Counted from the first letter of the stretch, positions 1 through 5,847 are shown. The stretch is 5,882 bases of DNA from Candidatus Brocadiales bacterium (GCA_030586765.1 JAUQZZ010000123.1:1-5882), one strand, 5' to 3'. Numbers and translations are program-made. Notes: generated by a model not told the origin, from the letters alone.

Positions 1-271
1 CCCTTGCGGCATGGAGATTGCCAATAGGCTCGTACTCATTGATATTCAGTACCGTCTTTGCCGCCTTCAGGGCCTTATCGTATTCCTTTGTATTCAGGTA
101 TTCTTTCGCAAGGTTGTTAAATTCCTGTACGAAGCTAATTCTCTCCCTCTTTTCCTCCTCATAGTAGGGTTCCTTTTCGCGACCTTGAAGTGGACGCTCA
201 ATACTAAGAAGCACGGACAGGATTAATGGAACGCAGAGGATACCAGCGTACCGAGGATATAGTTGGTTCAT
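1..271 (-). CDS. N-terminal part of a secreted or membrane-anchored TPR-like protein (runs off the left edge)
   Basis: An open frame starts with ATG at 271-269 and stays open for 90 codons to the window edge, so only the N-terminus is visible. A GGGGTGG ribosome-binding site lies about 7 nt upstream and supports this start. Residues 1-9 contain two aromatic Tyr and two Arg or neighbouring polar residues, and residues 10-23 (GILCVPLILSVLLS) form a hydrophobic core, so this is a signal peptide or signal anchor. No lipobox is evident. A charged Glu/Lys/Arg-rich stretch follows (about 34-44). Residues about 48-80 (FNNLAKEYLNTKEYDKAL, then KAAKTVLNINEYEP) fit the spacing of a tetratricopeptide repeat: small residue, Tyr, Ala, Pro. 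TPR proteins usually serve as protein-binding scaffolds. The protein family cannot be named from this fragment. It is transcribed in the same direction as the tRNA and the genes upstream. Confidence 0.82.
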   Translation of the reverse strand, partial: MNQLYPRYAGILCVPLILSVLLSIERPLQGREKEPYYEEEKRERISFVQEFNNLAKEYLNTKEYDKALKAAKTVLNINEYEPIGNLHAAR

Positions 272-321
272 GATAAGCCACCCCTTTTTGATTACTTTTT
301 GTAGGTTTCATAGTATTTGCT

Positions 322-349
322 GTAGGGCAAGGCTTTAGCCTTGCCCTAC
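322..349. repeat. Palindromic repeat, copy 1 (28 bp)
   Basis: A 13-bp arm gtagggcaaggct (322-334) and its exact reverse complement (337-349) flank a 2-nt centre (tt), giving a near-perfect 28-bp palindrome. Its core gcaaggct..agccttgc recurs at 492-509. It lies 17 nt beyond the 3' end of the tRNA-Leu gene. It has no following T-run on the minus strand, so it is not a classical intrinsic terminator, although it could still act in RNA processing or end protection. It looks like a dispersed REP or MITE-type unit. Confidence 0.85.
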
Positions 350-366
350 CCTTTGACTGAATTAGT

Positions 367-454
367 TGGTGCCAGAGGTGGGAGTCGAACCCACACGGGC
401 TTGTGGCCCACTGGATTTTGAGTCCAGCGCGTCTTCCAGTTCCACCACTCTGGC
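367..454 (-). tRNA. tRNA-Leu (anticodon CAA), with encoded CCA end
   Basis: Read on the minus strand, the acceptor arms GCCAGAG (454-448) and CTCTGGC (377-371) pair perfectly, followed by discriminator A370 and an encoded CCA (369-367). The anticodon stem CTGGA/TCCAG closes the 7-nt loop CTCAAAA, which places anticodon CAA at 420-418 and reads UUG leucine codons. A long variable arm with a GGGC/GCCC stem makes it a class II tRNA, as expected for leucine. The T arm is GTGGG-TTCGACT-CCCAC. The D region (TGGTGGAAC, then GAAGAC) matches bacterial tRNA-Leu. The gene is bracketed by copies of a palindromic repeat. Confidence 0.98.
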
Positions 455-491
455 ACCTTTTAAGAGAATCTACTACTTTAAAAGAGCCAGC

Positions 492-514
492 GCAAGGCTG
501 AAGCCTTGCCCTAC
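492..514. repeat. Palindromic repeat, copy 2
   Basis: The arms gcaaggct (492-499) and agccttgc (502-509) flank a 2-nt centre (ga) and are followed by cctac, as in copy 1 at 322-349. Only the outermost left arm (gtagg) is missing. It lies between the HD-GYP gene and the tRNA. Together with copy 3 it forms a larger inverted pair: ttgccctac at 506-514 against gtagggcaa at 525-533. Confidence 0.8.
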
Positions 515-524
515 AGTAGGTTTT

Positions 525-548
525 GTAGGGCAACCCTTTAGGTTTGCA
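525..548. repeat. Palindromic repeat, divergent copy 3
   Basis: It begins with gtagggcaa as copy 1 does, but the inner part has changed to caaccctttaggtttg, which is itself an imperfect palindrome (caacc against ggttt/g). It faces copy 2 across about 10 nt. It lies 22 nt beyond the stop codon of the HD-GYP gene, and the pair may fold at the 3' end of that message. No T-run follows, so a terminator cannot be claimed. Confidence 0.6.
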
Positions 549-569
549 TCGGTCTATCAAGGACCGTTA

Positions 570-1964
570 TCAAGACCCCTCCATTTTATCCACTACCTCA
601 ACAAGGGCCTCTACTACATGTGGGTCATATATAGTTCCAGCATCGGCCCTTATTTCTTCTATAGTAGTATCTTTATCCTTTCCCTTTCTATAGGGTCTAT
701 CGCATCTCATGGCGTCATAGGCATCGGCCACCCGCAGGATTCGTCCCAGCAGGGGGATTTCTTCCCCTTTTAGGCCCTGAGGATAGCCAGTTCCGTCATA
801 ATTTTCATGATGATAGAGTACCGTAGGGAGTATTTCTCCAAAGGCCTCTATGGGAGATAGGATGTTTACCCCCAGGCGGGGGTGACGCTGCATGACCTCC
901 TGTTCCTCTACGGTCAGAGGCCCTTCTTTATCAACAATAGTTTCTGGCACACCAATCTTGCCTATATCGTGTAAGAGGGCACTGGTTCTAAGACTTTCAA
1001 GGTCTTCTTTCTTTAATCCTAGCCTTTGTCCCAGGGTCACCGCATATTGAGTTACCCTTCGGGAATGGCCGAAGGTCCAGGGAGACTTCTGGTCTACGGT
1101 CTCTGCCATGGCCTCTACAGTCTGTTTAAATACCCTCTCCAGTTTGTTTACCATATCATGGAGCGCGGCTGTCCTCTGGACGACCTTTGCTTCTAAGGTC
1201 TCAAAGGATTCTTTTAGGAGGAGGTTCATTTTGTTGATAGAGTTGGAGAGCTCCTCAAGCTCATCCCCGGTAGTTATATTCACCCTGTGCCAGAAGTCCC
1301 CCTGGGAGATGTGAGAGGCAGCCTGGCAGAGGTCTTTAAGGGGACGGGTAACGTAATGGGCCGAGTAGGCACCCAGGGCCACGGCTATAAGGCATGCGGT
1401 AAATACAATATAGGTAATGTTTCGGGTAATACTACGTTCTTCTTCACCTATGGCTTGAAGTGTCTCTTTAACCTTTTCTTGCGTCTTAGCGTAGCATTGA
1501 TTTGCGCATGCAATTAGGGCCTCAAGGTGTTTATCCATCTCATACATTGTCTTACTACCTGCTGGGTTACCAACAGGATTTTCAAGGTCTAATATCTCCA
1601 GGGCCTTTTTGTCCACCTCTTTAAAGTGGTTTTCCATATTTGTTAAACCTTCGACATCGATGTAAGGGGTTCTTTCTGCTACATCCCTCAGGATACGAAA
1701 TTTATCCTCTATGTCCATCCTGTATTGCTTGTATAGCTTTCTCTCCTCTTCTTCTCCACTAATGAGATAATCATGGGTTGGCATAAAAGCCCTGTATAAG
1801 TCCATATGCAGGTTCAGCATAGAAAAACGTGCCTTTTCGGCCTCGATTATCTTGTTAGAAAGGGCCTCTGTCCTGGATAGGCCTTGCAGGAGCAGGAGAT
1901 TTACCACCACAAGAGGGGCAGCCGCACCCAGGAAGATGATAATGAATTTCTGACGGAGCCTCAT
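570..1964 (-). CDS. Membrane HAMP/HD-GYP protein, predicted cyclic-di-GMP phosphodiesterase
   Basis: 464 aa. The start ATG (1964-1962) has AGGAGA 7 nt upstream. Order of parts: transmembrane helix about 7-27; a largely helical extracytoplasmic sensor region about 28-182; second helix about 183-204; HAMP about 205-255; a short coiled linker; HD-GYP domain about 278-464. Hallmark residues are present: H300 (GHSRRV), H332/D333 with K336 (HDIGKIG), H361, H385/H386, the GYP triplet 393-395 in ENYDGTGYPQGL, D414 (RVADAYDAM) and RPYR 423-426. HD-GYP enzymes hydrolyse c-di-GMP to pGpG and GMP, so this should lower c-di-GMP in response to an external signal. The residue four before H300 is Trp, where the trinuclear HD-GYP subgroup has Glu, which suggests a two-metal site. 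The sensor region has a CxxxC pair (C153, C157) and no ligand domain I can name. The gene follows the 154-aa membrane protein gene by 56 nt and may share its transcript. Confidence 0.95.
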   Translation of the reverse strand: MRLRQKFIIIFLGAAAPLVVVNLLLLQGLSRTEALSNKIIEAEKARFSMLNLHMDLYRAFMPTHDYLISGEEEERKLYKQYRMDIEDKFRILRDVAERTPYIDVEGLTNMENHFKEVDKKALEILDLENPVGNPAGSKTMYEMDKHLEALIACANQCYAKTQEKVKETLQAIGEEERSITRNITYIVFTACLIAVALGAYSAHYVTRPLKDLCQAASHISQGDFWHRVNITTGDELEELSNSINKMNLLLKESFETLEAKVVQRTAALHDMVNKLERVFKQTVEAMAETVDQKSPWTFGHSRRVTQYAVTLGQRLGLKKEDLESLRTSALLHDIGKIGVPETIVDKEGPLTVEEQEVMQRHPRLGVNILSPIEAFGEILPTVLYHHENYDGTGYPQGLKGEEIPLLGRILRVADAYDAMRCDRPYRKGKDKDTTIEEIRADAGTIYDPHVVEALVEVVDKMEGS

Positions 1965-2020
1965 GGACAGGTCTCCTAAGAGAAGGGGCTGTAAAGACCT
2001 TGTAAAAAGGTTGTGCTTAA

Positions 2021-2485
2021 CTAAAAGAGCCTATAATGTCTTCTTCTGGCCCTGGGTGGGCCAAGGACCTCTCCCAGGATAACAGCCCGCTGGAGCTCAT
2101 TCTTAGGCAGGGCACCTGCAGGGAATATCGGCCTGGGCGGAGCCTTTGCTGTGGGTGCTTCTAGGGGTTTCTCTGGAAAGAGGGCGGGCCTTGCTTCTTT
2201 TTTGGGTGTGGGGGGAACACGGGCGGGAGCGGCCTCCTTGACCCTTGTGCGCCTGGGTCTCCTGGGGGGTCTTTCCCTTTCTATGATAATCTCTGGTCTT
2301 TCTTCTACAACCAGGCCCTCCAGGACCTTCCTCAATTCATCCATAAGGCTGGGACCCTCCCCTTTGGCTTCACCCCCCTCTCGCCGCCTCTCTATACCCC
2401 GCTTGAAGAACCATTTTACAATAGTCCCCAGGAAGAGGAGGAGAAGTAGCAATGCCCAGATTATTACATCCAACTCTCTTTCCAT
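2021..2485 (-). CDS. Small single-pass membrane protein with Pro/Arg-rich region and conserved-looking C-terminal motif (unknown function)
   Basis: 154 aa, with ATG at 2485-2483 and an AAGGG stretch about 8 nt upstream. One strong transmembrane helix spans about 8-27 (VIIWALLLLLLFLGTIVKWF), followed by Lys/Arg-rich residues, so the bulk is predicted to be cytoplasmic. Residues 46-61 could form a short amphipathic helix. Residues 67-125 are a low-complexity Pro/Arg/Ala/Lys region, probably disordered. The C-terminus is ordered-looking: LQRAVILGEVLGPPRARR at 131-148, ending in HYRLF. From memory, similar 'LxRAxxxxEILGPP' tails occur in small proteins of several environmental bacteria, but I cannot verify this here. 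The gene lies downstream of floA in the same direction, separated by two repeat elements, and 56 nt ahead of the HD-GYP gene. A role as a FloA/NfeD microdomain partner is inferred from position only. The Pro/Arg-rich codon bias could mimic coding, but the transmembrane helix and end motif argue that the gene is real. Confidence 0.8.
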   Translation of the reverse strand: MERELDVIIWALLLLLLFLGTIVKWFFKRGIERRREGGEAKGEGPSLMDELRKVLEGLVVEERPEIIIERERPPRRPRRTRVKEAAPARVPPTPKKEARPALFPEKPLEAPTAKAPPRPIFPAGALPKNELQRAVILGEVLGPPRARRRHYRLF

Positions 2486-2545
2486 GAGGAAACCCTTTTG
2501 TTATTAAACCTCTGCAAAAGTAAGAGTATAGGGCAAAGTTTTATA

Positions 2546-2624
2546 CCCTCCCCCTTGATGGGGGAGGGCAGGGTGAGGGTGAATTACTACTCTCCCCTAA
2601 CCCCTCCCATCAAGGGAGGGGGGC
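2546..2624. repeat. Palindromic element A: two inverted G/C-skewed hairpin units
   Basis: Unit 1 contains ccctccccc (2546-2554), loop ttgat, gggggaggg (2560-2568), a perfect 9-bp hairpin, followed by cagggtgagggtga. Unit 2 runs the other way: ctctcccctaa, then cccctccc (2601-2608), loop atcaa, gggagggg (2614-2621). The two units are imperfect reverse complements of each other across attacta, so the whole is a MITE-like inverted repeat. From memory, 'CCTCCCTTGATGGGAGGG' elements are common dispersed repeats in environmental genomes. On the floA transcript it would fold into strong hairpins. No transposase is present. Confidence 0.82.
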
Positions 2625-2639
2625 TAAATGGTTCCAGTG

Positions 2640-2770
2640 AAGGGTCATTGCGAGGGGCGAAGCCCCAAAGGAATCTAGATTGTTCGCCGAAGGCGAATCC
2701 GCCTATGGCGTGACTTCGCTGCCCCTTCTCCGCCCAAGGCGGCTCAGGGCTACGGCTCGCAATGACCCTT
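2640..2770. mobile_element. Palindromic element B: MITE-like, 15-bp perfect terminal inverted repeats
   Basis: Ends are aagggtcattgcgag (2640-2654) and its exact reverse complement (2756-2770), giving a 131-bp non-coding element. Inside is a string of tiny hairpins with 3-nt loops: ggggc-gaa-gcccc (2654-2666), ttcgcc-gaa-ggcgaa (2683-2697), cgcc-tat-ggcg (2700-2710) and ccgcc-caa-ggcgg (2730-2742), plus the perfect palindrome aatctagatt (2672-2681). No clear target-site duplication is visible, and there is no open frame of its own worth calling. 'TCATTGCGAG...' repeats are, from memory, widespread non-autonomous elements in anaerobic and environmental bacteria. It begins 15 nt past element A and ends 73 nt short of the floA stop codon. 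Confidence 0.82.
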
Positions 2771-2843
2771 AGGCAGATTTGCATCTGGCATGACCCCGCC
2801 TATTCCTGTAATGATAATAGGACCGCCCCTTTCAGAGGTTTCA

Positions 2844-3863
2844 TTAATGCCCTTCCCCTGTGGGCTTGGCGATAGAGCGTCTCATCTCTGTATCTGCCTG
2901 GATATTCCTGAACTGGTAGTAGTCCATTACACCCAGGTGGCCATCCCTGAAGGCCTGAGAAATAGCCTTGGGTACCTCGGCCTCTGCCAGTACCACCTTT
3001 GCGCGGTTTTCCTCTACCAGGGCCTTCATCTCCTGTTCCCTGGCCACGGCCATGGCCCTTTTCTTCTCTGCCTCTGCCTGGGCTACCCTCTTGTCTGCCT
3101 CGGCCTGGTCTGCCTGGAGCTTGGCCCCTATATTCTCTCCCACGTCCACATCGGCTATATCAATGGACAGTATCTCAAAGGCTGTCCCGGCATCCAGTCC
3201 CTTCTGCAAGACCTGCTTGGAGATGAGGTCAGGGCTTTCCAGCACCTTTTTATGGGTCTCTGCAGAGCCTATGGTAGAGACGATGCCCTCACCCACCCTG
3301 GCAATAACCGTCTCTTCCTTGGCCCCACCCACAAGACGCTGCATATTGGCCCTAACAGTTACCCTGGCCTTTACCTTGAGCTGGATACCGTCCTTGGACA
3401 CGCCGTCAATGGTATCGCGCCCCCTGGCAGGGTCTGGGCAGTCAATGACCTTTGGGTTTACGCTGGTTCTTACTGCATCCAGTACGTCTCTGCCTGCCAG
3501 GTCTATGGCGCAGGCCTGATTAAAGATCAGGTCTATATTGGCCTTATTTGCGGCAATAAGGGCCCGTACCACATTGGGCACGTTGCCTCCGGCCAGATAA
3601 TGCGCCTCCAGCAGTCCAGTATCCATTTCCAGACCTGCCTTCTTGGCCATGATTCTCGATTCCACAATTATCCTGGAGTTCACCCTTCTGAAGGTCATAC
3701 CTACTAACTGTATGATAGATACGGGTGCGCCTGAGGCCATGGCCTGGATGTAGAGCCAGCCGTATCTAAAGAGGAGCAGCAGGAACAGGAATAGTATTAT
3801 TCCTATAAAGATTATTCCTACCACTGCGAACTGTTTGGGTATCATAAAGGGCAATTTTTCCAT
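2844..3863 (-). CDS. floA: Flotillin-like protein FloA (YqfA/UPF0365 family)
   Basis: 339 aa, close to the roughly 330 aa of B. subtilis FloA. ATG at 3863-3861 is preceded by GGAAGGTGG about 4 nt upstream. A membrane-inserting hydrophobic segment spans about 12-33, followed by a second hydrophobic stretch (about 35-55) that probably lies in the membrane surface. The SPFH-type region covers about 60-245, with family-typical stretches: VGMTFRRVNSRIIVESRIMAKKAG (55-78), HYLAGGNVPNVVRALIAANKA, and FEILSIDIADVDVGENIGA (229-247). An Ala/Glu/Lys-rich coiled coil, the flotillin repeat region, covers about 248-300 (QAEADKRVAQAEAEKKRAMA). The tail at 308-332 (GHLGVMDYYQFRN, then DTEMRRSIA) is also typical. 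FloA oligomerises on the inner face of the membrane and organises functional microdomains that affect membrane fluidity and protein assemblies. It lies 29 nt after the short nfeD gene, its usual partner. Two stops in tandem (TAA TGA) end it. Confidence 0.97.
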   Translation of the reverse strand: MEKLPFMIPKQFAVVGIIFIGIILFLFLLLLFRYGWLYIQAMASGAPVSIIQLVGMTFRRVNSRIIVESRIMAKKAGLEMDTGLLEAHYLAGGNVPNVVRALIAANKANIDLIFNQACAIDLAGRDVLDAVRTSVNPKVIDCPDPARGRDTIDGVSKDGIQLKVKARVTVRANMQRLVGGAKEETVIARVGEGIVSTIGSAETHKKVLESPDLISKQVLQKGLDAGTAFEILSIDIADVDVGENIGAKLQADQAEADKRVAQAEAEKKRAMAVAREQEMKALVEENRAKVVLAEAEVPKAISQAFRDGHLGVMDYYQFRNIQADTEMRRSIAKPTGEGH

Positions 3864-3879
3864 GATTCCACCTTCCTGT

Positions 3880-3892
3880 CCGCCTGGGGCGG
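3880..3892. repeat. Short hairpin between the short nfeD gene and floA
   Basis: ccgcc (3880-3884), loop tgg, ggcgg (3888-3892): a perfect 5-bp stem immediately after the stop codon of the short nfeD gene and 16 nt before the floA start. It has the same 'ccgcc-NNN-ggcgg' form as a hairpin in element B (2730-2742). It may be a fixed remnant of the same repeat family, or a small processing or translation-tuning hairpin. There is no T-run. Confidence 0.55.
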
Positions 3893-4345
3893 TTAAATTG
3901 GTTTAACTACCACCTTGTTTCCTCGCACCTCTATTACCTTAATCCTTGCATTCTTTGACACCATCTCCCCCTTGCTTATAACGTCCACCCGCCTACCGTT
4001 AAAGTTTGCTACGCCCGAGGGTCTGAGCATGGTTATGGCTACACCCTCTTTGCCCAGGAGGTCCTCCAGACCTCCAGCGGAAGTAAACCCCTCCTCAGAG
4101 GCGGTGATGGCGAAGGTCCTGGAGGCCAGCCTGTACCAGAGAAAGACAAATAAAGGGACTGAAAGGATGCTAATCAAGATAAATATATTCCCCAGACCCC
4201 TTGCCCCTGTGTCATAAGCCATGTAAATGCTGGCTATGACACAGATAGTGCCAAGGATTCCCACTATCATGCCAGGGATGAGTATCTCGGCAAAGACGGC
4301 CAGGAGGCCAAAAGCGAAGAGTATTATCAACTGGGACTGGCTCAT
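3893..4345 (-). CDS. Short NfeD-family membrane protein (NfeD C-terminal OB-fold)
   Basis: 150 aa. ATG at 4345-4343 overlaps the TGA of the upstream long nfeD gene (ATGA, 4-nt overlap), and GAGG lies about 6 nt upstream, so translation is probably coupled. Three membrane segments (about 5-22, 27-45, 53-73) include the family motif FAEILIPG (18-25). A linker leads to the NfeD OB-fold at about 96-150: GKEGVAITMLRPSGVANF, then RVDVISKGEMV, ending VIEVRGNKVVVKPI. The protease domain is absent, so this is the short (NfeD1a/NfeD2-like) form. Such proteins are found next to flotillin/stomatin genes, and the OB-fold is thought to bind the SPFH partner, here FloA encoded 29 nt downstream. The OB-fold closely parallels that of the upstream protein (both carry MLRPSG), so the pair may come from duplication. 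Confidence 0.95.
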   Translation of the reverse strand: MSQSQLIILFAFGLLAVFAEILIPGMIVGILGTICVIASIYMAYDTGARGLGNIFILISILSVPLFVFLWYRLASRTFAITASEEGFTSAGGLEDLLGKEGVAITMLRPSGVANFNGRRVDVISKGEMVSKNARIKVIEVRGNKVVVKPI

Positions 4346-5817
4346 ACAGGCCTCACTATTATCCTGTTTCCTTTTATTTCCATAACTTCTACCGCCTGTC
4401 CACTGTCCACGAACTCCCCCTGGGTGACAACGTCCAGGACCTCCTCCCCTATCTGTGCCCTGCCAGAGGGTCTAAGCATGCTCAGGGCATAGCCCCTCTT
4501 TCCTACCAGGCCTTCTTTAGGGAGGGGAAGGGTAGTTTCAAACCCCAGTTCTGCCACCTCTGCTGTCTTCAGTACCAATCTCCCGAAGAGGGGCATCCCA
4601 GGGAGGTACCTGATTAATATTATCATAACAATAATGCTCCCTGTGATGCTAGAGAGTATCTGCAGTAGATTTACACGGAGTTCCTCGTAATGATAAGGGG
4701 TCTGGGGTACCAGGAATTCCTGGAAGGAGAGTAGAATGCCCGTGAACATGAAGGCTATGCCTGCCACGCCGCAGAGGCCAAAGCCAGGTAAGAGGAATAT
4801 CTCTGCGGCCAGGAGCATTACCCCCAGGGCAAAGATTATCATCTCAGGGACCTCGGCCAGGCCCACCATATATTTACTGAGGAACACAGTGGCCAGACAT
4901 AACACGCCAACAAGGCCAGGGAGTCCCAGGCCCGGGGCCTTCATCTCCATATACAAGGCGATAAGGCCCACCCCAAGGAGTATGGGGGCGATGCTGTCCA
5001 GGAAGCGCACCATGTCCTCTGACCAATTCGTTATCAACTCCCTTACCTCCTGGGGCGCAAGGGAGTATTCTTTAAGGAGCCCTTCGCGGTTTTCTACTAT
5101 ATGTCTGGCGAATCCGTACTCCTTTGCCTCTCTGGCGTGCATGGTGAGGAGTTTACCCTCTTCCACGATGAGCTTCTTGGACTTTATCTTTTTTGTCTCC
5201 TCCTCAGGCATATCCTTTAGTTCCCTGGCAGTGATATAGCGCCCCTGGGGCTCTTCTTCTGTGATTATACGGTAGACCTCCATCTCCCTGGTTACCATGG
5301 CCTCGGCCAGGGTAGGGGGGTAGCCGTTTTTCTCGGCAAACTTCCTGAATTTTGTCCTGAGTACGGTCTGTATCTTCTCCCCTGCCGTCTTATAACCCCC
5401 CTCAGTAGAAGGGATAATAGGTTCGCAGTCGCCCAGCTCTGCCTGGGGGCCCATGACAATCTCATTACAGGCCACGGCTATCAAGGCCCCGGCGGATATA
5501 GCCTTTGAGGGGATATAGGCCATGCTCTTTGTGTCTTTGATATTCACGATGTACTCAGAGATGTCAAAGGCAGGCTCAAGCCGCCCCCCATAGGTATCTA
5601 TCTCGAAGATTATAAGACTGGGCTTTTCTTGCAGGGCAATCCCTACCCTTCTTTCCAGTGAGCTGTAGAGCCCGCCATCAATCATCCCTTCTAAGGGGAT
5701 TATAAAGGCCTTTGCCTGGGGCTTTTCCTCCTGTGCAAACATTGAAGAATGGCCCATCAGGAGGATAAGGAGGCACAAAGATGTGTGAATTAGTTTCTTC
5801 ATAACTACAGGAGACAT
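4342..5817 (-). CDS. nfeD: Long NfeD-family protein: ClpP-fold membrane serine protease plus NfeD OB-fold
   Basis: About 491 aa from ATG at 5817-5815. Order of parts: signal peptide about 1-29 (KKLIHTSLCLLILLMG core, ending SSMFAQ); ClpP/S49-like protease domain about 36-250; several membrane helices about 273-410; NfeD OB-fold about 435-491 with MLRPSG and ending IKGNRIIVRPV. The protease part shows IDTYGGRLEPA (73-83) and AISAGALIA, with Ser108 as the likely nucleophile. Lys148 (GEKIQT), about 40 residues on, is the best candidate for the Lys of the Ser-Lys dyad seen in archaeal PH1510. The domain would face the periplasm. Homologues cleave hydrophobic C-terminal segments of stomatin/flotillin partners. 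It is first in the run nfeD(long)-nfeD(short)-floA, comparable to B. subtilis yqeZ-yqfA. The start is uncertain: TTG at 5820 is directly in front, and ATG at 5802 would give a cleaner signal peptide (MKKLIHTS). None has a well-spaced ribosome-binding site. Confidence 0.93.
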   Translation of the reverse strand: MSPVVMKKLIHTSLCLLILLMGHSSMFAQEEKPQAKAFIIPLEGMIDGGLYSSLERRVGIALQEKPSLIIFEIDTYGGRLEPAFDISEYIVNIKDTKSMAYIPSKAISAGALIAVACNEIVMGPQAELGDCEPIIPSTEGGYKTAGEKIQTVLRTKFRKFAEKNGYPPTLAEAMVTREMEVYRIITEEEPQGRYITARELKDMPEEETKKIKSKKLIVEEGKLLTMHAREAKEYGFARHIVENREGLLKEYSLAPQEVRELITNWSEDMVRFLDSIAPILLGVGLIALYMEMKAPGLGLPGLVGVLCLATVFLSKYMVGLAEVPEMIIFALGVMLLAAEIFLLPGFGLCGVAGIAFMFTGILLSFQEFLVPQTPYHYEELRVNLLQILSSITGSIIVMIILIRYLPGMPLFGRLVLKTAEVAELGFETTLPLPKEGLVGKRGYALSMLRPSGRAQIGEEVLDVVTQGEFVDSGQAVEVMEIKGNRIIVRPV

Positions 5818-5847
5818 CAAAAGGGATTGGGTTTTACCTCTTAATTC

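Larger units (their letters stand above)
2486..2843. other. 358-nt gene-free interval between floA and the 154-aa protein gene
   Basis: The interval holds elements A (2546-2624) and B (2640-2770). It also has a small hairpin, cagat-ttgc-atctg (2774-2787), next to element B, and a 6-bp stem cctatt/aatagg with an 11-nt loop (about 2799-2821). Neither small hairpin has a T-run, so no intrinsic terminator for floA is evident. About 60 nt before the 154-aa gene are AT-rich; minus-strand TATACT (2530-2525) is a possible -10, but no good -35 accompanies it. Apparent reading frames here translate the repeats and are not genes. Confidence 0.8.

Noticed and set aside
322..349. Copy 1 palindrome as the Rho-independent terminator of the tRNA
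   Set aside because: The stem is strong, but no T-run follows on the minus strand, and the same unit recurs elsewhere as a repeat.
204..560. Minus-strand reading frame of 118 aa containing GTGRRAGLKIQWATSPCGF
   Set aside because: It translates the tRNA-Leu itself plus the flanking palindromic repeats, and overlaps the real N-terminal coding region at 1-271 in another frame.
366..773. Plus-strand reading frame with VGVEPTRACGPLDFESSASSSSTT
   Set aside because: This is the well-known false translation of the antisense of a tRNA-Leu gene, continuing through a repeat and the antisense of the HD-GYP gene.
2546..2770. CRISPR array
   Set aside because: The repeated units are inverted, not direct, there are no regular spacers, and no cas genes are nearby.
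2498..2784. Two short frames (plus 2498-2713, minus 2587-2784) with PLMGEGRVRV and PPLMGGVRGE strings
   Set aside because: These strings are typical translations of the element A type repeat. The frames lie entirely on repeats A and B, with no ribosome-binding site or domain.
2640..2880. Protein-like alternative frame past the floA stop (GGPIIITGIGGVMPDANLPKG)
   Set aside because: It would need a frameshift near the floA end. The floA tail already ends as expected in tandem stops, and this frame is closed by a TGA only about 15 codons earlier and by a stop inside element B. It is probably chance.
2790..3707. A 305-aa open frame on the plus strand
   Set aside because: It is antisense to floA, whose homology-supported frame covers the same DNA. 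Its Cys/Leu/Gly-rich composition is that of a codon shadow.
4736..5239. A 167-aa plus-strand open frame
   Set aside because: It is antisense to the long nfeD gene, with no recognisable domain and a Ser/Arg/Pro-rich shadow composition.
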